Assembly: GCA_035286465.1 (NCBI GenBank)
Contig: DATEDF010000089.1
Coordinates: 124,001 to 188,000, forward strand
DNA length: 64,000 nucleotides
Origin: Fen-1231 sp035286465
GTDB lineage: Bacteria > Gemmatimonadota > Gemmatimonadetes > Gemmatimonadales > Gemmatimonadaceae
Direction: 5' to 3'
Part shown: one piece after another, positions 58,706 to 64,000 of the stretch
How the letters are laid out: each line of letters begins with the position of its first letter
How positions within the stretch are numbered: position 1 is the stretch's first letter
Notes under the pieces: model-generated
What the model was told of the DNA's origin: nothing
Database searches by the model: none
The model's input: the letters and a program-made list of their open reading frames with translations, nothing else
Translations under genes and position numbers: made by a program

Positions 58706-58712
58706 TAACATA
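58706..58712. promoter_or_regulatory. Overlapping -10 boxes between tilS and the small membrane protein
   Basis: TAACATA yields TAACAT on the plus strand (58706-58711, seven bases before the GTG at 58719) and TATGTT on the minus strand (58707-58712, six bases before the tilS ATG). Only 18 bp separate the two start codons, so both transcripts would be leaderless. Spacing is seen; use is inferred. Confidence 0.4.
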
Positions 58713-58718
58713 GTACGC

Positions 58719-58898
58719 GTGGAACAGAGCTTCGGCGGACCGCTCGGCACCCTCATCGCCGGCCTCGGGCTGGCCGCGTTCTACGCGGCGCTCCTCTGGA
58801 TCAACCTGCTGCTCGGGCTGATGCTCACGCCGCTCTTCGTGATCCCGCTGACGTGGGTGCAGGACGCGATCAAGGCGAGAAGGACAAGGAGCGAGTAG
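58719..58898 (+). CDS. Small two-helix membrane protein
   Basis: A 59-residue protein, GTG start, with two membrane helices (LIAGLGLAAFYAALLWINLLLG and MLTPLFVIPLTWVQDA) and a basic C-terminus. Divergent from tilS with an 18-bp gap. It resembles short hypothetical proteins with no name that I can recall. The last codons and TAG stop fall in heptad repeats. Coding status rests on the start-stop pair, the hydrophobic pattern and the promoter; not proven. Confidence 0.55.
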   Translation: MEQSFGGPLGTLIAGLGLAAFYAALLWINLLLGLMLTPLFVIPLTWVQDAIKARRTRSE

Positions 58899-58946
58899 AC
58901 GGTAGACAGTAGACGGTAGATGGTTCACCGTTCACGTCGAGACGGC
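58895..58946. repeat. Heptad element after the small membrane protein gene
   Basis: Seven-base units GTAGACG, GTAGACA, GTAGACG, GTAGATG, GTTCACC, GTTCACG directly at the TAG stop. The phase continues back into the coding end (AAGGCGA, GAAGGAC, AAGGAGC). It shares the 13-mer CGAGTAGACGGTA with the mazG-asnS element 57 kb away. A separate hairpin follows at 58951-58972. Confidence 0.65.
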
Positions 58947-58950
58947 AGAA

Positions 58951-58972
58951 GGGCCGGCATCGCTGCCGGCCC
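58951..58972. terminator. Bidirectional hairpin between convergent genes
   Basis: Perfect 9-bp stem GGGCCGGCA/TGCCGGCCC with a four-base loop, between the small membrane protein gene (+) and the lipoprotein gene (-). No real U-tract on either strand, so it may need Rho or only protect mRNA 3' ends. Confidence 0.5.
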
Positions 58973-59001
58973 GTCGTGCTTCCTGGCTGGTCCGTGCACG
59001 A

Positions 59002-60597
59002 TCACCGGCGCAGGTGCCCGACCGAGACCGGACGCGCCGCCAACAGCGGATGCGGCAGCGGCTGCGCGGCGATGGCGACGAACGACAACGAGGCCGAGAC
59101 GGACTTGTCGGAAGTCATCTCCAGCGTGCAGGTAAAGCCCGCTCCCGAGCAATCCCCGCCCCAGGCGAACGTGCCGTCGCCGGGAAGGGCCGTGAGAACG
59201 ACCGTGGCGCCGGAGGTGAAGGTGGCCGTGCAGGTGCCGGGGCACGAGATCCCTCCGACATCAGAAGTCACGCTCACATCGCCCGAGACGGCGACCGTGA
59301 GCACGAAGCCCGTCGGCCCTCCCGAACTGATTGTGATCGGCGGCGTGCTGCTTGGGACCGACACGGCGCCCGAGGTCGCCGTCGCTGTGATCGTGGCGGT
59401 ACCCGCTGACACGGCGGTGACGAGTCCGTTGCCGTCCACGATCGCCGCGGAGGACGAAGAAGCCCACGTGACAGTCGCGGCAATGGGGTCGCCGAACTGG
59501 TCCTTGGGGCTCGCAGTCAGTTGTGCGGTACCACCCACGGTCAGCGAACCGGGCGCCCCACTGACGGAGACCGACGTGAGCACGAGCTTCTCGAAGTTGG
59601 CGGTCTCCGTCCTCGCCCCATCCATGGTCACCGTGCACTCCGAACCTGCGCTGGCGCACGTCCCGCCACTCCACGAGGAGAAGACCGAGCCGGGGTCGCC
59701 GGTCGCGGTGAGCAGCACGAACGTGCCCGGATCATACAACGCGGAGCAGCTCGAGCCGCAGTTGATCCCCCCCCCATCCGACGTGACCGTCCCTGTCCCT
59801 GTCCCGCCACGCATCACCGTGAGCGCGAAGCGCGGCGTCCCGACCACGATGTCCGCCCGGACCGAGCTCGCATCCTCCGACGTGAACACCAGCGTGCACG
59901 TCCCCGCCGCCGAGATGCTGAGGTTGGTGAACGTGGCCACGCCATCGTGCGCGCGGACCGCCGTCGTGCCGCCGAGCGCCGCGGAACAGCCCTCGAGCGA
60001 AGCGGTCACCCGCTCGTCGAAGTGCCGGGAGAGTCGGCCGTGGGCCCGTTGGATCTCGATCACAGGCTGCGTGGTGAACGCCACGCCGGGCAAGGCGCCG
60101 TCGGGCGCCGTCGCAACCGTGAGCACGAGCTTTGCCTTCTTGACCTTGATCTTCACCCGGATCTCTGCCGGGCTGTTGTCGGCGCCGGGCGCGTCCACAA
60201 CGACGCTGCCCTCATACTCGCCCCGGTCCAGATTCTCCGTCACCGCGGAGATTCGCAGCTTCGTGGGGGCGGACGTCCCATCGAGCGTCGCGCTCACGAT
60301 GCCCGCGGGCGTGGCGCTCACGATCGTGAGCCCCTCGAGCGTGCCGCCGTACTTCTCCTTCAGCCGCACGACCTCGGGTTCGGGGTTCGCGCCATCCTCG
60401 ACCGCCTCGAACCGGACGTGCTCGTCCGAAACCTCGAGTGCGGGGCTCTTGATCTTCGACGAGCTGCCTCGGTGGAGACTGGCTTCGAGCGGCGCCGCGG
60501 GCGCGGTCACGTCCCGGGCGCAGCTTGCCACGAACAGGAGACCGAGGAGTGCTATTGCGGCGCGCACACCCCGAGCGTGGTCGGAGGAGCTGGACAT
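59002..60597 (-). CDS. Surface lipoprotein with Ig-like and InlB-type repeats
   Basis: A 531-residue lipoprotein: signal LLGLLFVASC with lipobox cysteine C26, to be processed by LspA and lipidated. Mature part: two beta-sandwich-like regions up to about 230, a divergent InlB B-repeat-type domain (about 255-320: GTGTVTSDGGGINCGSSCSALYDPGT...SSWSGG), a Big2 Ig-like domain (SVSVSGAPGSLTVGGTAQLTASPKDQFGDPI) and a second InlB-like repeat at the end (GGISCPGTCTATFTSGATVVLTA). Such proteins bind carbohydrates or other cells at the surface. The cysteine pairs in both InlB-like repeats are conserved. Confidence 0.82.
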   Translation of the reverse strand: MSSSSDHARGVRAAIALLGLLFVASCARDVTAPAAPLEASLHRGSSSKIKSPALEVSDEHVRFEAVEDGANPEPEVVRLKEKYGGTLEGLTIVSATPAGIVSATLDGTSAPTKLRISAVTENLDRGEYEGSVVVDAPGADNSPAEIRVKIKVKKAKLVLTVATAPDGALPGVAFTTQPVIEIQRAHGRLSRHFDERVTASLEGCSAALGGTTAVRAHDGVATFTNLSISAAGTCTLVFTSEDASSVRADIVVGTPRFALTVMRGGTGTGTVTSDGGGINCGSSCSALYDPGTFVLLTATGDPGSVFSSWSGGTCASAGSECTVTMDGARTETANFEKLVLTSVSVSGAPGSLTVGGTAQLTASPKDQFGDPIAATVTWASSSSAAIVDGNGLVTAVSAGTATITATATSGAVSVPSSTPPITISSGGPTGFVLTVAVSGDVSVTSDVGGISCPGTCTATFTSGATVVLTALPGDGTFAWGGDCSGAGFTCTLEMTSDKSVSASLSFVAIAAQPLPHPLLAARPVSVGHLRR

Positions 60598-60722
60598 GGT
60601 CGCCTCGTCTTCGGAGAACCCATCCCTCGCGCGAGCGGAGTGCCGCGGACGCGATCCGGAGTCAACCGCTCCGGACGGGATGGGGCTGTGCTACGAGGGT
60701 AGCTTGGGGGGGTGGCTGAGGC

Positions 60723-60747
60723 CTGTCAACTGGCAACAAGTTGACAG
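60723..60747. promoter_or_regulatory. Inverted repeat upstream of lemA
   Basis: Perfect 9-base arms CTGTCAACT (60723-60731) and AGTTGACAG (60739-60747) around a seven-base spacer, in the 254-bp divergent region between the lipoprotein gene and lemA. The right arm contains TTGACA, but no -10 lies 16-18 bp downstream, so I read it as a possible operator or hairpin. A second small palindrome GGATCACTGATCC follows at 60754-60766. Nothing else is evident in 60598-60851. Confidence 0.35.
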
Positions 60748-60851
60748 TGACACGGATCACTGATCCCGCACACACTACCTTTCCACTTCCCAACCACGGC
60801 GCCACGACGCACTCTCTACCGCAGCGCCAACAGCCATCAACGGAGCTCCCC

Positions 60852-61445
60852 ATGGCCGGGTTCGTCCTCTTCATCGTCATTGTCGCCGCCATCGCCATCT
60901 TCTGGTTCGTCGCCATCTACAACGGGCTCATCGCCCTGCGGAACCAGACCGCGAACGCGCTCAAACAGATTGACGTGCAGCTCAAGCGGCGGCACGACCT
61001 GATCCCCAACCTCGTCCAGGCAGTGCAGGGCGCGATGCAGTTCGAGAAGGAGACGCTCCAGGCCGTGATCGAGGCGCGCAACCAGGCCGTGAAGATCGGC
61101 GCGGGCGCGGGCCTGCAGAACGTCGGCAAGGTCGCCGCCGCCGAGGCGCAGCTCACCGGCGCACTCGGCAAACTGCTGGCCGTCGTCGAGGCCTACCCCG
61201 ACCTCAAGGCCACGGGGAACATCGGCCAGCTGCAGGAAGAGCTGACGTCCACGGAAAACAAGATCGGCTTCGCGCGGCAGCTCTACAACGACACGGCCAC
61301 GCAGTACAACACGAGGCAGCAGCAGTTCCCGATGAGCATCGTCGCGGGCTTCGCGCAGGCGGTGCCGGCGGAACTCTGGGAGATCGCGGACGAGACCGAG
61401 CGGGCGGTGCCGAAGGTGGACCTTTCGATGAAGCCGAAGGCGTAA
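60852..61445 (+). CDS. lemA: LemA-family membrane protein
   Basis: A 197-residue LemA protein: one N-terminal membrane helix (FVLFIVIVAAIAIFWFVAIYNGL), then the three-helix LemA bundle with RNQTANALKQIDVQLKRRHDLIPNLVQAVQG, NKIGFARQLYNDTATQYNT and PMSIVAGF. Typical family length. Start ATG 60852 with GGAG six bases upstream. It is followed 10 bp later by the M48 peptidase, a common pairing (LemA with an HtpX-like protease), suggesting one membrane quality-control unit. Confidence 0.94.
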   Translation: MAGFVLFIVIVAAIAIFWFVAIYNGLIALRNQTANALKQIDVQLKRRHDLIPNLVQAVQGAMQFEKETLQAVIEARNQAVKIGAGAGLQNVGKVAAAEAQLTGALGKLLAVVEAYPDLKATGNIGQLQEELTSTENKIGFARQLYNDTATQYNTRQQQFPMSIVAGFAQAVPAELWEIADETERAVPKVDLSMKPKA

Positions 61446-61455
61446 TACGGAACCC

Positions 61456-62496
61456 GTAGACCTCTTCTCGCAGCAGGCCGCCAACCGGCGCCGGTCGCGC
61501 TGGCTCGTCGTCGGGTTCGTCCTCTTCTTCGCCTGGCTGGGCCTGGGCGGCGACTGGCTCGCGTGGCAGTTCACCCGCGCCGCGCCGCCACAGGAATACC
61601 ATCACGTCTTTCCGTTGCTCGGGCTCGGCATGTTCGCCGCCGGCGCGGGGCTCGTGGCCTACATCCGGAAGCACGGCGCGGAGAAGGTGCTCTGGTCGTC
61701 CGGCGCCTGGCAGCTCCTCGAGCCCGCGACGCCAGCGCAGAAGACGCTCGACAACGTGGTCCAGGAGATGGCGATCGCGTCGGGGCTCCCCAAGCCGACG
61801 CTCTGGATCATTGACGATCCGGACCCGAACGCGTTCGCCACCGGGAACGACCCCGCGCACTCGCACATCGCCGTCACCACCGGGCTGCTCGACGCGGTGA
61901 GCCGAGACGAGCTGCAGGCCGTGATCGGTCACGAGATGGGGCACGTGAAGAACCTGGACATGCAGCTCATGACAATGGTCGCCGGGCTGGTCGGCGCCGT
62001 GGCGCTCATCTCCGACGGCCTCGGGCGCGTGCTGCGGGGCGGCGTGCGGATGGGGGGCGGCCGCGGCGGTGGACGCGTGGGCGGCGGTGGCGGCGGCGGC
62101 AAGCGAGGCGGCGCGGGCCCCCTCGTGCTCATCATCCTGGCGATCTGGCTGGTGAGCTGGATTCTCGCGCCGATCATCACGCGCCTGATGGCGATGGGGA
62201 TCAGCCGACGGCGGGAATACCTCGCCGACGCGATGAGCGCCCAGTTCACGCGGAACCCCGCTGCGCTCGCGACCGCGCTGGAGAAGATCGAGCGCGCCTC
62301 GGCGCCCACCACAAGCATCAAGAGCGGGGTGGCCCACCTCTGCATCGCCGACCCGCTCGGCCGCCGCGTCAGCAGCGTCGAGGGGTTCGTGGGCGACTTC
62401 CTCGCGACCCACCCGCCGATGGCACTCCGGGTCGCGCGGCTCAAGGCGATGGGCTACCAGGCGCAGAAGGCGGCGGGAACGTTCGAGGCGACCTGA
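61456..62496 (+). CDS. M48 (HtpX-like) membrane zinc protease with abnormal start
   Basis: Membrane protease of the M48 family. Zinc motif HEMGH at about residues 159-163, third ligand E in SRRREYLADAMSAQF about 254, membrane helices near 17-37, 48-62, 180 and 235, and a Gly-rich linker (MGGGRGGGRVGGGGGGG). Reading frame and homologous-looking N-terminus (DLFSQQAANRRRSRWLVVGF) extend up to 61456, but the codon there is GTA, not GTG, and no ATG, GTG or TTG lies between the upstream stop at 61429 and TTG 61615. So either GTA is used, the start was mutated, or translation begins at 61615 without the first helix. Overlaps nothing; lemA stop is 10 bp before. Confidence 0.8.
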   Translation, partial: VDLFSQQAANRRRSRWLVVGFVLFFAWLGLGGDWLAWQFTRAAPPQEYHHVFPLLGLGMFAAGAGLVAYIRKHGAEKVLWSSGAWQLLEPATPAQKTLDNVVQEMAIASGLPKPTLWIIDDPDPNAFATGNDPAHSHIAVTTGLLDAVSRDELQAVIGHEMGHVKNLDMQLMTMVAGLVGAVALISDGLGRVLRGGVRMGGGRGGGRVGGGGGGGKRGGAGPLVLIILAIWLVSWILAPIITRLMAMGISRRREYLADAMSAQFTRNPAALATALEKIERASAPTTSIKSGVAHLCIADPLGRRVSSVEGFVGDFLATHPPMALRVARLKAMGYQAQKAAGTFEAT

Positions 62497-62737
62497 CGGA
62501 CGGGCGTGAGCCATTCCCAACATGCCGACTGGCCAGCGGTGATTTGTGATCTCGCGTCGTGGGCCGGAGCCGCTACGGAGCGCTATGCAGTCAGCGAATG
62601 CATTTCCACCACAGAGTCCGGAGCTCACGCAGTACGCGATCCGTCTTGCATAGCTCCCGGATTCACCGTGAGTTAGCCGGCGGCCGCCATCGCGCCGGTC
62701 GCATATTCATGCAGACCGCCATTCAATCGAGGTTTTC

Positions 62738-63265
62738 GTGACCGCAACGAAAGGATCCGTACTCATCCTGGTCGGCCCCGAGTACGAAGAGCTCGAAGTC
62801 TGGTACCCGAAGTACCGCCTCGAGGCAGCGGGCTACGAGGCGCCGGTGGCCGGCATCGGCGAGACGACCTACCGCGGAAAGCACAGCTACCCCTGCCCCG
62901 TGGACGGGCACGCGAAGGACTTCGTGTCGGAGACGCTGGTGGGGGTGCTCGCGCCCGGCGGATGGGCGCCGGACAAGCTCCGCCGGGACCACGCGGTGCT
63001 CCGGCTCGTCCGGGAGATCAACCAGGCGGGCGGCCTGATCGCGACGATCTGCCACGGCCCTTGGATCCTCATCTCAGCCGGCATCGTGAAGGGGCGCCGC
63101 CTGACCTCGACTCCCGGAATCCGCGACGATCTCACGAACGCCGGCGCGACGTGGGTGGACGAGCCGGTCGTCGAGGACGGGAACATCATCTCGAGCCGCG
63201 TCCCGAAGGACCTGCCCGTGTTCGGGGAGGCGATGGTGAGGTGGCTGGACAGTCGGGCAGAGTAA
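62738..63265 (+). CDS. PfpI/DJ-1 family protein
   Basis: A 175-residue type 1 glutamine-amidotransferase-like protein of the PfpI/DJ-1/YhbO family, whose members act as intracellular peptidases, glyoxalases or protein deglycases. Nucleophile C105 in ATICHGPW with the family glutamate E18 in PEYEELE. Start GTG 62738 with GAGG six bases upstream. The 241-bp stretch before it (62497-62737) is less GC-rich and likely holds its promoter; no clear box found. Not near other genes of the family pathway. Confidence 0.9.
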   Translation: MTATKGSVLILVGPEYEELEVWYPKYRLEAAGYEAPVAGIGETTYRGKHSYPCPVDGHAKDFVSETLVGVLAPGGWAPDKLRRDHAVLRLVREINQAGGLIATICHGPWILISAGIVKGRRLTSTPGIRDDLTNAGATWVDEPVVEDGNIISSRVPKDLPVFGEAMVRWLDSRAE

Positions 63266-63282
63266 CCGCCGACGAGCGGCGG

Positions 63283-63308
63283 CACACCGTTTCAGACGAA
63301 GCGGTGTG
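63283..63308. terminator. Bidirectional terminator hairpin
   Basis: Stem CACACCGtTTC (63283-63293) with GAAgCGGTGTG (63298-63308), one mismatch, four-base loop, between two convergent genes (stops at 63265 and 63339). A smaller hairpin CCGCC/GGCGG (63266-63282) sits just before it. The plus strand continues AAGATGTTTG, a weak U-run. Confidence 0.55.
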
Positions 63309-63338
63309 AAGATGTTTGCGGGGACGGCGCGGTTGAAG

Positions 63339-64000
63339 CTACGGCGTCTTGGTCCGCAGGCTGTCGCGCAGCCAGACGACGAATCCACCCGGGGAGCGCG
63401 ACTGGCGGATCGTCCAGCTGTCTCGTCTCGCGGAGGTCTCCCCGCCGCACCGCAGCGCCATCGTGCCGGACCAATCGCTCCCAGAGGGATAGTACTCGAC
63501 CGCCTCGACCTGGTCCGCGAAGATCGTCGTGAGCGCTCCGATGCTGAGTCGGTCGCCGTTGACCAGGATGCAGCCTGGCCCGCACCAAGCTCGCGTGGGC
63601 CTGAGCCCCAGCCGGGTTCCCGTCGGCGTATGGGGGAGCGCGTCACAGAGCGATGCCCTGCCCTGCGCGTCCAGCTCCTCGCGCGAGATCACTCCGGCGC
63701 CTGTCTCCTTCCACCGCATGCGCGCTTCGAGGTCTCGATACACGAACGTGTCCCGGCCGAAGCCGCTCCGCTCCACCACCTCCGCGGCCGGGAGAGTCTG
63801 CGCGATGCGCGACATCCGGAGCGTGTCCTCGCGCGCGGCCACGAGGCGCAGCGTGGTGAGCACGGGCCGATAGCCGAGTTTGCGGAGCCGCAGCATGAGC
63901 GTGCCCGCCTTCTCGGCGCGCACACGGAACCGGCCCGCACTGTCCGTGCGAATCTGGCCGCTGCTGCCCGGTACCACCACCTGCGCGTCGAGAACCGGCT
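63339..64000 (-). CDS. Carboxypeptidase-regulatory-like domain protein, 5' end cut by window edge
   Basis: Visible part is about 220 residues. It starts mid-domain with VLDAQVVVPGSSGQIRTDSAGRFRVRAEKAGTLMLRLRKLGYRP, the CarboxypepD_reg-like beta-sandwich common in outer-membrane TonB-dependent proteins. After about residue 60 comes a less familiar region with three conserved-looking cysteines (LCDAL, WCGPGC) and VEYYPSGSDWSGTMALRCGG, resembling the plug-like part of Gemmatimonadota outer-membrane hypothetical proteins. Function unknown. The true start lies to the right of the window. Confidence 0.7.
   Translation of the reverse strand, partial: PVLDAQVVVPGSSGQIRTDSAGRFRVRAEKAGTLMLRLRKLGYRPVLTTLRLVAAREDTLRMSRIAQTLPAAEVVERSGFGRDTFVYRDLEARMRWKETGAGVISREELDAQGRASLCDALPHTPTGTRLGLRPTRAWCGPGCILVNGDRLSIGALTTIFADQVEAVEYYPSGSDWSGTMALRCGGETSARRDSWTIRQSRSPGGFVVWLRDSLRTKTP

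Noticed and set aside
60741..60770. Sigma-70 promoter with TTGACA upstream of lemA
   Set aside because: No -10 hexamer occurs 16-18 bp after the TTGACA; better read as part of an inverted repeat.

Overview
The window is a GC-rich (about 70 percent by eye), gene-dense bacterial chromosome segment with 61 protein genes that I can support (two cut by the window edges), one tRNA and no insertion sequence, CRISPR array or rRNA. The gene content suggests Gemmatimonadota (inference, not proof): a complete dcw cell-wall and division cluster with meso-DAP-type MurE, DivIVA, a type 2 isoleucyl-tRNA synthetase, MglA with roadblock proteins, FtsI with a PASTA domain, and PQQ-type sugar dehydrogenase and YVTN propeller secreted proteins.

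Layout. 1-5.8 kb: alr and mazG diverge, followed by asnS, a secreted PQQ-dependent dehydrogenase and a divergent YVTN beta-propeller protein. 5.8-27 kb, all minus strand: rsmH-ftsL-ftsI-murE-murF-mraY-murD-ftsW-murG-murC-ftsQ-ftsA-ftsZ (dcw cluster without mraZ, murB or ddl), then a VWA-like membrane protein, ftsY and recG. 27-30.3 kb: a secreted TPR protein, tRNA-Val(TAC), a tiny membrane protein and a gluzincin-type peptidase. 30.3-55 kb: a very long, tightly coupled minus-strand run that begins with yggS-divIVA-pnp-ileS-dksA-lspA-rluD and continues into a chemosensory system: cheW, cheY, cheA, cheC, a 904-residue TPR protein, a DUF4388 protein, three roadblock-type proteins, the GTPase mglA, a protein made of two fused DnaA-like AAA+ ATPase modules, a DUF4388-TPR protein, cheR, cheD, cheB, two cheW and a TPR protein. 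55-64 kb: ftsH-hpt-tilS, a small membrane protein, an Ig/InlB-like lipoprotein, lemA with an M48 peptidase, a PfpI/DJ-1 protein and a partial carboxypeptidase-regulatory-like protein.

The two most interesting points are: (1) the receptor-less chemosensory-MglA-roadblock operon with a tandem DnaA-like ATPase lacking the DNA-binding domain, which looks like an undescribed polarity or motility control system; (2) a family of heptanucleotide-periodic repeats, which follow stop codons in five intergenic spots, often fold back on themselves, and also appear as in-frame insertions in MazG, RsmH and IleRS; one of them appears to have supplied a signal peptide. Secondary signals are a strong codon-context effect at Ile-Asp pairs (ATT instead of ATC), TANNNT boxes 6-9 nt before start codons that suggest leaderless mRNAs, symmetric -10 boxes between divergent genes, and an M48 peptidase whose natural start codon reads GTA.

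Genes in the operons are joined mostly by 4-nt GTGA/ATGA stop-start overlaps, so translational coupling is the rule here. There is no gene-free stretch longer than 300 bases; the longest (11936-12223, 60598-60851, 62497-62737) are described below.
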